Of a stretch of 26,065 nt of DNA, positions 7,942 through 13,362 are shown in pieces. Each line of letters opens with the position of its first letter. Positions within the stretch are counted from its first letter, which is position 1. The notes beneath the pieces were generated by a model that saw only the letters and a program-made list of their open reading frames with translations, ran no database searches and was not told where the DNA came from. The translations under genes and the position numbers were made by a program. Origin of the DNA: Minisyncoccota bacterium (lineage in GTDB: Bacteria > Patescibacteriota > Minisyncoccia > Minisyncoccales > CG1-02-41-26); NCBI GenBank assembly GCA_028712605.1, contig JAQTPV010000009.1, forward strand, positions 1-26,065, given 5' to 3'.

Positions 7942-8654
7942 ATTTTTAAAAATTTGTTAATAGTTTTAATAATTTTTTGATGGATAACTTCCGGAGTTAA
8001 TAATTTACCACCCTCAATACACTCCACTACCTTAAAATCTTTGGGGAACTCTTCAGCTGCTTGCAAATAAGAACTTAAAGAATTAATAAGATGCGTTTTA
8101 TCTGTTTCATGGATATCGCGCTTAGCCCCATCTAAATAGGATTTTCTTCTGGCTAATTTTTCCTCATCTGTAATCTTATCGGCTAGTTTCAAAGAATAAT
8201 AAGGATCGCTTTTTAAAATTATAGTAATGTTTGGCTTAGGGATGCCGAAAATATTATATTCTAAATTGTAAAGCCACTTCACATATTTTCTCCATTCAAC
8301 CTTGTTCTTTATTTTTCCGCCTTGATGCCCAATGTTGCTTGCTAGATACCTGTCAGCAATAACTATCTTACCTTCACTTAGCCACTTTCTAATTTGAAAA
8401 CTAGCATCATATCTATCGCAGGCATAAAAAATAGAGGCCCTGTACGGCCCAACCTCATCGGCTGTTCCGTATTTTCCAGTTAAGTACTCGTCAACCAAGC
8501 CTGAAGATTTCTGCCCGTGTTGAGGAAAATCAATTTTAACCACTTGATGGCCGTTATTTCTCAAATATTTAGTCAAAAGGTTAGTCTGCGTAGATTTACC
8601 TGACCCATCAATCCCCTCAAACACAATAAATTTTCCTTGTTTGATTTTGGCCAT
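7938..8654 (-). CDS. tmk: Thymidylate kinase (dTMP kinase)
   Basis: Phosphorylates dTMP to dTDP. It has 238 aa, somewhat longer than the ~210 aa of many bacterial enzymes. The P-loop FEGIDGSGKST lies at residues 12-22. The DR motif of the family is DRYLASNIGHQGG (D101-R102), with a GHQG segment where AYQG is more usual. YRASIFYACDRYDAS provides a further substrate-pocket region, and a lid-like basic segment (EEKLARRKSY) follows. The gene lies 6 nt after the Nudix gene and overlaps deoC by 4 nt. The long middle insertion (around WRKYVKWLYNLEYNIFGIPKPN) resembles the long tmk subgroup rather than the short E. coli type. Confidence 0.93.
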   Translation of the reverse strand: MAKIKQGKFIVFEGIDGSGKSTQTNLLTKYLRNNGHQVVKIDFPQHGQKSSGLVDEYLTGKYGTADEVGPYRASIFYACDRYDASFQIRKWLSEGKIVIADRYLASNIGHQGGKIKNKVEWRKYVKWLYNLEYNIFGIPKPNITIILKSDPYYSLKLADKITDEEKLARRKSYLDGAKRDIHETDKTHLINSLSSYLQAAEEFPKDFKVVECIEGGKLLTPEVIHQKIIKTINKFLKI

Positions 8655-8660
8655 AAAAAA

Positions 8661-9089
8661 TTATTCAAAAACGACTTCCGACAAAAAACGTTTAATCAAA
8701 ACCTTATCCGCTGGGAATAAATTAAGCTTTAAAGATTCTTCTGGTGAATACCAGTCCCAATCTAAACGTCCTTCGTCTTCGAGATCCGTTAAGTTTCCCG
8801 AAATATAGTCCGCCCTCATACCAATAGTGACGTAACTTTTTTCCTTGTCTGCTCTATAGAAATCATATACGGAAATTAATGTTACATTATCGCAATTAAC
8901 GCCGCTTTCCTCTTTGACTTCTCTTTTAGCACATTCTTTTAGGGTTTCTCCGCTTTGCCAGTGCCCGCCTGGAACTCCAAAAACTGCCTCTCCTTTTTTT
9001 GTATCCTTGCCAATCAAAATTTTTCCATCCCTTACAACCACCGTAGCCACACCAATGCCTGGTGGTAATTTCTGAACACTTTCACTCAT
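8661..9089 (-). CDS. Nudix hydrolase
   Basis: A 142-aa Nudix-fold pyrophosphohydrolase. The Nudix box is complete: it begins at GHWQSGETLKE and ends REVKEESGV, matching GX5EX7REUXEEXGU exactly. Upstream, VRDGKILIGKDTKKGEAVFG is the usual first strand and substrate region. The substrate cannot be read from sequence. Lying between a dCMP-deaminase-like gene and tmk, it may hydrolyse a (deoxy)nucleotide, for example removing damaged or excess dNTPs; that is inference from neighbours. It starts 11 nt after the deaminase stop and ends 6 nt before tmk. No Shine-Dalgarno sequence is apparent. Confidence 0.92.
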   Translation of the reverse strand: MSESVQKLPPGIGVATVVVRDGKILIGKDTKKGEAVFGVPGGHWQSGETLKECAKREVKEESGVNCDNVTLISVYDFYRADKEKSYVTIGMRADYISGNLTDLEDEGRLDWDWYSPEESLKLNLFPADKVLIKRFLSEVVFE

Positions 9090-9100
9090 AAATTATAAAC

Positions 9101-9646
9101 TTAACACGAACAATCACCGTTTAAAACCTTGTCAGTTGAGTTTTGGTCAGACCCATACTGGTGTTTATCATCAATAATATCCTTGTCCTGCCATTCTCGG
9201 ATCCAATCCTCAACTAAATAAACTTTGAAACCGCTTTCTTTCTGGGAACCAATAAACCGCTTAAGTCCGGCGTTAATGACTAATTTTTTACAAACAAAAC
9301 AAGGTAAAGATTCAATGGGCTCACCTTCCCGTCCTTGGGTCCACAAATATAAGTCCCCGCCCAGCAAAGAAACGCCGGCTCGAGCTGAATTAATAATACA
9401 GTTCATTTCAGCATGAACGCTTCGGCAAAGCTCGTATCTTTGTCCGTGGGGAATTTTTAATTTGTCCCTTAGGCAATAGCCCCTCTCTTCACAGTCCCTA
9501 GTTTTTCTAGGTGCGCCATTGTAGCCAGTAGCTACAATAACATCATCCTTAACAATAATAGCACCTAACTTTGTCCTAAAACAAGTTGACCTTTGAGCAA
9601 TCTCCTTAGCGATATTCAAATAATATTGTTCTTTGGTTGGTCTCAT
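9101..9646 (-). CDS. dCMP deaminase family protein (ComEB-like)
   Basis: Zinc-dependent deaminase, most likely dCMP to dUMP, feeding dTMP synthesis. The ATG at 9646 gives 181 aa beginning MRPTKEQYYLNIAKEIAQRS, a typical start. A TTG extension to 9688 was rejected because it runs toward the rplK terminator. Zinc and catalytic residues are H78-A-E80 in SVHAEMNC and the cysteine pair PCFVC (C116, C119). GAIIVKDDVIVATGYNGAPR is the usual substrate-binding N-terminal part. The Lys-rich PCxxCKK and a polar C-terminal tail ending GDCSC are less usual. It is the first gene of the long operon running down to 2511. A near-leaderless start is suggested by the -10 element only 8 nt upstream. Confidence 0.9.
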   Translation of the reverse strand: MRPTKEQYYLNIAKEIAQRSTCFRTKLGAIIVKDDVIVATGYNGAPRKTRDCEERGYCLRDKLKIPHGQRYELCRSVHAEMNCIINSARAGVSLLGGDLYLWTQGREGEPIESLPCFVCKKLVINAGLKRFIGSQKESGFKVYLVEDWIREWQDKDIIDDKHQYGSDQNSTDKVLNGDCSC

Positions 9647-9654
9647 ATTCTCTA

Positions 9655-9663
9655 AATATACCA
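9655..9663 (-). promoter_or_regulatory. Extended -10 promoter element for the deaminase-to-hypothetical operon
   Basis: On the minus strand the sequence TGGTATATT carries an extended -10 (TGn plus TATATT), placed between the rplK terminator and the deaminase ATG. No convincing -35 is present, as expected for extended -10 promoters. Only 8 nt separate the -10 from the ATG, so the transcript would have almost no leader. Confidence 0.4.
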
Positions 9664-9686
9664 AATTTCTCAACGTAAGTCTAACC

Positions 9687-9708
9687 AAAAAGCCCTCTTT
9701 CGAGGGCT
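9687..9708 (-). terminator. Intrinsic terminator of secE-nusG-rplK
   Basis: Read on the minus strand, AGCCCTC and GAGGGCT form a perfect 7-bp stem closed by a GAAA tetraloop and followed by TTTT. It lies about 20 nt after the rplK stop and ends the transcript before the deaminase gene. Confidence 0.85.
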
Positions 9709-9727
9709 GTAAATTCTTTGTAACAAT

Positions 9728-10153
9728 TTACTCTTCAACATTTATCCCCATATTCTTCGCAGTTCCAGCCACTATCTTAATAGCCTGTTCAAGGTCTTTG
9801 GTATTCAAATCTGGCAACTTCTTCTCCGCAATTTCACGAAGCTGGGCCTTAGTAATCGTACCAACCTTCTTTTTATTGGGCTCGCTGGAACCCTTGGGGA
9901 TACCGAGGGCCTTTTTGATTAATTCTGAAGTTAATGGAGTTTTAATCCTAAATTCAAAAGTCCGATCTTGATAAATCTTTACTTCCGCCGGCACCGTGCA
10001 GTCACCCATAGCCCTGGTTGCCTCATTAAATCTTTGACAAAAATCACTGATATTTAAACCGTGTGGGGCCAATGAGGGGCCAATCGGCGGAGCTGGGGTT
10101 GCCTTGCCAGCGGCAATATTAATTTTGACTATTGCTTTTAGCTCTTTAGCCAT
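9728..10153 (-). CDS. rplK: 50S ribosomal protein L11
   Basis: The large-subunit protein of the GTPase-associated centre, binding 23S rRNA with L10. The ATG at 10153 gives exactly 141 aa, the usual L11 length, starting MAKELKAIVKINIAAGKA. A TTG seven codons upstream was rejected. The hallmark N-domain segment PAPPIGPSLAPHGLNI and the C-terminal rRNA-binding domain (TITKAQLREIAEKKLPDLN, AGTAKNMGI) are intact. It follows nusG after 68 nt that hold nested inverted repeats. The usual partner rplA (L1) is not downstream: a terminator follows instead. Confidence 0.97.
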   Translation of the reverse strand: MAKELKAIVKINIAAGKATPAPPIGPSLAPHGLNISDFCQRFNEATRAMGDCTVPAEVKIYQDRTFEFRIKTPLTSELIKKALGIPKGSSEPNKKKVGTITKAQLREIAEKKLPDLNTKDLEQAIKIVAGTAKNMGINVEE

Positions 10154-10161
10154 ATCAATAA

Positions 10162-10215
10162 AACCATTAAGCAATTAACCAATTAACTCTTAATCAGTTA
10201 ACTATGTTAATGGTT
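10162..10215. repeat. Nested inverted repeats in the nusG-rplK spacer
   Basis: AACCATTAA (10162-10170) and TTAATGGTT (10207-10215) are perfect complements. Between them TTAACT and AGTTAA can form an inner hairpin, and TTAATTGG/TTAATTGC/TTAATGG repeat in tandem on the minus strand. The structure would sit in the leader just before rplK, which has no Shine-Dalgarno sequence. It could affect translation or message stability. Confidence 0.5.
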
Positions 10216-10221
10216 AGTTTT

Positions 10222-10767
10222 TTATATTTTTTTGATTTGAAGCGAGTCAACCTCCACAGGAGTATCACGCCCGAAAATATTGACCAATACTTTTATTTTG
10301 CCTCTTTCTTCATCAATCTCCGACACCTTTCCTTCAAAATCCTTGAATGGGCCGTCGGTCAATTTAACCAAGGAGCCCAAGGAAACATCAACCTTATATT
10401 GGGGTGATTCCATGCCTACTCTCTTCTTTAAGGTGTCTATCTCTTCCATAGAAACAGGGATGGGCGTGGTACCCGCTCCAATAAAACCAGTCACCCGCGG
10501 AGTGTTTCTGGCTACATACCAAGAGTCGTCGGTTACAATCATTTCTACAAATACGTAGCCAGGATAAATCCTTTCCTCCACAATTTTTCTTTTACCATTC
10601 TTAATTTTGATTTTCTTTTCTTTGGGCACTAAAACACTGAAGATTTTGTCTTCCATGCCCAAACTTTCAATTCTCTGCTTTAAATTACGGGCTACCGCTT
10701 CCTCCTCACCCGGGTAAGTATGTAGCACATACCAATTACGACCTTGTTCTATCCTTTGTTTTGGCAT
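10222..10767 (-). CDS. nusG: Transcription termination/antitermination protein NusG
   Basis: Universal RNA polymerase elongation factor (Spt5 family), here 181 aa. The NGN domain starts WYVLHTYPGEEEAVARNL and includes RIYPGYVFVEM and RNTPRVTGFIG, both diagnostic. The C-terminal KOW domain is at about residues 127-181 (GSLVKLTDGPFKDFEGKV). It lies 14 nt after the secE stop, the classic secE-nusG order, and upstream of rplK. The short basic linker around KIKIKNGKRKIVEE is normal. Confidence 0.97.
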   Translation of the reverse strand: MPKQRIEQGRNWYVLHTYPGEEEAVARNLKQRIESLGMEDKIFSVLVPKEKKIKIKNGKRKIVEERIYPGYVFVEMIVTDDSWYVARNTPRVTGFIGAGTTPIPVSMEEIDTLKKRVGMESPQYKVDVSLGSLVKLTDGPFKDFEGKVSEIDEERGKIKVLVNIFGRDTPVEVDSLQIKKI

Positions 10768-10781
10768 ATGTTGCTAAGTAA

Positions 10782-10955
10782 TTAACGAATAAGAATTCTG
10801 AAGAAAATGGCGTCTAATAAACCAAGGAGTAGGGCCACACCCAAAGAAATACCAATAACTAAAATGGTATAATTAATCGTTTGCTCTCTACTTGGCCAGT
10901 CTACTTTTTTGCCTTCAGTGGCCACTTCTTTAAAAAAATTAGAAATTCTTCCCAT
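10782..10955 (-). CDS. secE: Preprotein translocase subunit SecE
   Basis: The small SecYEG subunit that clamps SecY in the membrane, here 57 aa. It begins MGRISNFFKEVATEGKKVDW and contains the conserved amphipathic segment ending KKVDWPSREQT (the W-P-S/T motif). One transmembrane helix follows (about residues 30-52, ILVIGISLGVALLLGLLDAI) with a short basic end (RILIR). This is the single-helix form. A good Shine-Dalgarno sequence (CGAGGA) precedes the ATG at 10955. The next gene is nusG, as in most bacteria, which supports the call despite the short length. Confidence 0.95.
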   Translation of the reverse strand: MGRISNFFKEVATEGKKVDWPSREQTINYTILVIGISLGVALLLGLLDAIFFRILIR

Positions 10956-10974
10956 AGTTTTTCCTCGTTTTTCT

Positions 10975-10994
10975 AAAAAAAGCCCTCACGGGCT
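10975..10994 (-). terminator. Hairpin plus T-tract between gyrB and secE
   Basis: On the minus strand AGCCC-GTGA-GGGCT is followed by at least six T. It would end transcripts coming from pheST/gyrB. It lies downstream of the predicted secE promoter at 11002-11032, so it would also form at the very 5' end of the secE message. Confidence 0.7.
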
Positions 10995-11001
10995 CACACC
11001 C

Positions 11002-11032
11002 TTTATACTACTCAATTCCCAAAATATGTCAA
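11002..11032 (-). promoter_or_regulatory. Predicted promoter for secE-nusG-rplK
   Basis: The minus strand reads TTGACA (11027-11032), a 19-nt spacer, then TATAAA (11002-11007). The -35 is a perfect consensus and the -10 matches 5 of 6, but the spacer is 2 nt long. The predicted transcript starts just before the 10975-10994 hairpin. Confidence 0.5.
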
Positions 11033-11033
11033 A

Positions 11034-11117
11034 TTAGATATCTAGATTCTTGACCTGTTTGGCATGTACCTGGATGAACTTCTTCCTCGGTGCTACCTCT
11101 TGGCCCATCAATACGTC
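11034..11117 (-). pseudogene. Diverged duplicate of the last 27 codons of gyrB
   Basis: On the minus strand this segment encodes DVLMGQEVAPRKKF onward to KQVKNLDI and a TAA stop. That is the same 27 residues as GyrB 666-692. Compared with gyrB 11241-11324, ten codons differ at 11 nucleotides and all the changes are synonymous. Upstream of codon 1 the similarity stops abruptly, and an in-frame TAG lies about a dozen codons further up. It is therefore a fragment, not a gene. Its normal-looking downstream side (terminator and secE promoter) suggests it is the original gyrB 3' end left in place. Confidence 0.85.
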
Positions 11118-11124
11118 GCGGCAC

Positions 11125-11145
11125 GTCCCTCGACAAGCTCGGAAC
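11125..11145. repeat. REP-like imperfect palindrome
   Basis: On the minus strand GTTCC and GGGAC can pair (one G-T) around the core GAGCTTGTCGAG. From memory, the GAGCTTGTCGA core resembles REP-type elements found in many bacterial genomes. Only this one copy is seen in the window. Confidence 0.4.
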
Positions 11146-11157
11146 TAGCACCGCTCT

Positions 11158-11177
11158 TTAAAACCCCTCGGTTTTAA
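11158..11177. repeat. Perfect 8-bp hairpin in the gyrB-secE spacer
   Basis: TTAAAACC and GGTTTTAA are exact complements with a 4-nt loop. No T-tract follows on either strand, so it is not a clear terminator. Confidence 0.5.
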
Positions 11178-11188
11178 TATTTCCGCCA

Positions 11189-11211
11189 CGGGAGAGAATC
11201 CTTCTCTCCCG
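11189..11211. repeat. Perfect 10-bp hairpin in the gyrB-secE spacer
   Basis: CGGGAGAGAA and TTCTCTCCCG are exact complements with a 3-nt loop, the strongest stem in this spacer. Neither side has a T-run. It may mark a small mobile or duplicated element, or protect the 3' end of gyrB mRNA. Confidence 0.55.
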
Positions 11212-11221
11212 ACCCCTCTCT

Positions 11222-11322
11222 TGTTTTGATGGGCCACACATTAGATATCCAAATTCTTCACTTGTTTGGCATGCACTTGAATGAACTTCTTTCTCGGTGC
11301 TACCTCCTGGCCCATCAAAACA
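11222..11322. repeat. 15-nt inverted repeat spanning the gyrB stop codon
   Basis: TGTTTTGATGGGCCA at 11222-11236 (plus) is the exact reverse complement of 11308-11322, which is gyrB coding sequence for VLMGQ. The arms are 71 nt apart and span the gyrB stop. The inverted copy matches gyrB itself, not the diverged copy at 11034-11117. Confidence 0.7.
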
Positions 11323-13319
11323 TCAAAGATGTGGTCGGCGTCTTTGGCGTCATCCACCGATACCTGCAGTAACACACGGTTTTCTGGATTCATAGTCGTT
11401 TCCCAAAGCTGGTCAGGGTTCATTTCGCCCAAGCCCTTATAGCGCTGGATAGAAACCCCGCTAATCTTATCCACCACCACTACCTCCTCCTCATCTTCAG
11501 CTAGCGCTCCCTCTGCTGGCAATTCCACAGCCTCGGCTTTTTTAACTTTTTTAGCCTTTTCATCTTTGACGGCCGCTTTTTCTTCTTTAATCTTCCTGAA
11601 TTCGGCTACAATTTCTTCTTTGTCAGCATCAGTATAAGCATACTGCACCTGTTTGCCAGCCTGAATTTTATAAAGCGGCGGTTGGGCAATATATAGATAT
11701 CCCTTTTCCACTATCTCTTTGAAATGCCGATAAAATAAAGTTAAAAGCAAAGTCCTAATATGAGCGCCATCAACATCAGCATCAGTCATCAGAACAATTT
11801 TATGATACCTTAACTTAGACACATCAAAATCTTGAGCAATGGCTGTGCCCAAAGCAATAATTAAATTTTTAACCTCTTGAGAGGCTAGCATTTTATCTAA
11901 TCTAGCTTTTTCCACATTCAAAATTTTACCTCTTAAGGGCAGGATGGCCTGAAACCTCCTATCACGAGCCATTTTAGCTGAACCGCCAGCCGAATCGCCT
12001 TCCACAATGTAAATCTCTGAATCTTCAGCAGCCTTATTAGAGCAATCAGCTAATTTGCCAGGTAAGGTCATACCATCCAAAATACCTTTTCGCAAAACCG
12101 TAGCCCGAGCCGCCTTGGCCGCTCGGCGAGCCCTGGCCGCCAATAAGCAATTTTCCAAAATAGCTCGCGTATCTGAAGGATTTTTCTCTAAAAAATCAGA
12201 CAAAGCCTCGCCTACCACACTTTCCACTGCAGTTTTAGCCTCCACATTGCCTAACTTGGCCTTAGTCTGACCTTCAAATTGCGGGTCTTTAATTTTAACG
12301 GAAATAGCGGCCACCAAGCCCTCCCTAACATCGTTGCCCATTAAGTTTTCGTCCTTCTCTTTTAAATAGCCGTTCTTTCTGGCGTAATCGTTTAAACAAC
12401 GGGTTAAGGCGCTTCGAAAACCAGTTAAATGCGTGCCGCCCTCTGGATTATAGATATTATTGGCAAAGCTTTCTTCCATGTACTCTGTTTCTTTGGCGTA
12501 CTGGAAGGCAGCTTCCACTAAAACCCCTTCTCTTTCGGCTTTGGCATAAAAAGTATTTTCATGGTGGACATCGTTATCTCCCACCAAATGCTTCACATAG
12601 GCCTTTAAGCCCCCTTCAAAATAAAAAGCATAAGCAAACGCGGGTTTAACCCTTTCGTCTTGAACGGTAATTTTCACCCCCGGGGTTAAATAAGCCTGCT
12701 GCCTTAAATGGCTCAAAATACGTTTAATATTAAAGTTAATCTCTTTAAAAATTTCTTTATCTGGCTCAAAAGTTATAATGGTTCCGGTTTGTGAGCACTC
12801 CCCTACTTTCTTTACCTTACCTAAAACATTGCCTTGGGAGTATTCTTGAGCGTACTTAAGGCCGCCCCTACATACTTCAGCCTTCATGTGTTTAGTTAAG
12901 GCGCACACTACCGAAACGCCGACACCATGAAGGCCGCCAGATACTTTATAGGCTGCTCCGCCAAACTTTCCGCCAGCATGCAAAACCGTCATCACGGTTT
13001 CTAAGGTTGAAACACCAGTCTGTGGATGAGTTTCCACTGGGATGCCTCGGCCATCATCAAGCACGCTAACCTTATTACCTTCCAAGATTACTATCTCAAT
13101 ATTATGACAATACCCGGCCATAGCCTCATCCAAAGAATTATCTACTATTTCCCAAACTAAATGATGCAAGCCATCCGGTCCAGTTGAGCCAATATACATA
13201 CCGGGCCTTTTTCGGACAGCCTCCAGGCCCTTCATCACATAAATATCCTTAGCGCTATAATCACCGTCCTGTTTGGCGATCTTTTCTTCTTTTATTTTAT
13301 TTCCTTTTTTAGCAACCAT
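11241..13319 (-). CDS. gyrB: DNA gyrase subunit B
   Basis: ATPase subunit of the type IIA topoisomerase that introduces negative supercoils, 692 aa. The GHKL ATPase site includes WEIVDNSLDEA (catalytic E57, Mg-binding N61), DDGRGIP and GGLHGVGVSVV. The TOPRIM domain has EGDSAGGSAK (E440) and DADVDGAHI (D513, D515). The C-terminal end has QRYKGLGEMN and VAPRKKFI. A charged Lys/Glu/Ala-rich insert of about 40 residues (about 575-617) sits just before QRYKGLGEMN, making the protein longer than the ~640-aa Gram-positive form. GyrB is preferred over ParE as the normal single copy, but sequence alone does not settle this. It is 43 nt downstream of pheT. A duplicated 3' end follows it. Confidence 0.95.
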   Translation of the reverse strand: MVAKKGNKIKEEKIAKQDGDYSAKDIYVMKGLEAVRKRPGMYIGSTGPDGLHHLVWEIVDNSLDEAMAGYCHNIEIVILEGNKVSVLDDGRGIPVETHPQTGVSTLETVMTVLHAGGKFGGAAYKVSGGLHGVGVSVVCALTKHMKAEVCRGGLKYAQEYSQGNVLGKVKKVGECSQTGTIITFEPDKEIFKEINFNIKRILSHLRQQAYLTPGVKITVQDERVKPAFAYAFYFEGGLKAYVKHLVGDNDVHHENTFYAKAEREGVLVEAAFQYAKETEYMEESFANNIYNPEGGTHLTGFRSALTRCLNDYARKNGYLKEKDENLMGNDVREGLVAAISVKIKDPQFEGQTKAKLGNVEAKTAVESVVGEALSDFLEKNPSDTRAILENCLLAARARRAAKAARATVLRKGILDGMTLPGKLADCSNKAAEDSEIYIVEGDSAGGSAKMARDRRFQAILPLRGKILNVEKARLDKMLASQEVKNLIIALGTAIAQDFDVSKLRYHKIVLMTDADVDGAHIRTLLLTLFYRHFKEIVEKGYLYIAQPPLYKIQAGKQVQYAYTDADKEEIVAEFRKIKEEKAAVKDEKAKKVKKAEAVELPAEGALAEDEEEVVVVDKISGVSIQRYKGLGEMNPDQLWETTMNPENRVLLQVSVDDAKDADHIFDVLMGQEVAPRKKFIQVHAKQVKNLDI

Positions 13320-13344
13320 ACTTTTTAAAAAATGAAAAATCTTT

Positions 13345-13362
13345 AACTAAATATCTTTAGTT
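13345..13362. repeat. AT-rich hairpin between pheT and gyrB
   Basis: AACTAAA and TTTAGTT form a perfect 7-bp stem with a 4-nt loop directly after the pheT stop. A T-rich stretch follows on the minus strand. It could be a weak terminator or a partial attenuator before gyrB. Confidence 0.35.

Noticed and set aside
9664..9686. TTAGAC as a -35 for the deaminase operon
   Set aside because: It matches the consensus at only 2 of 6 positions. The extended -10 alone is better supported.
11241..13319. gyrB read as parE (topoisomerase IV)
   Set aside because: Nothing favours ParE. A single type II B subunit in a reduced genome is normally gyrase. This is not settled by sequence alone.
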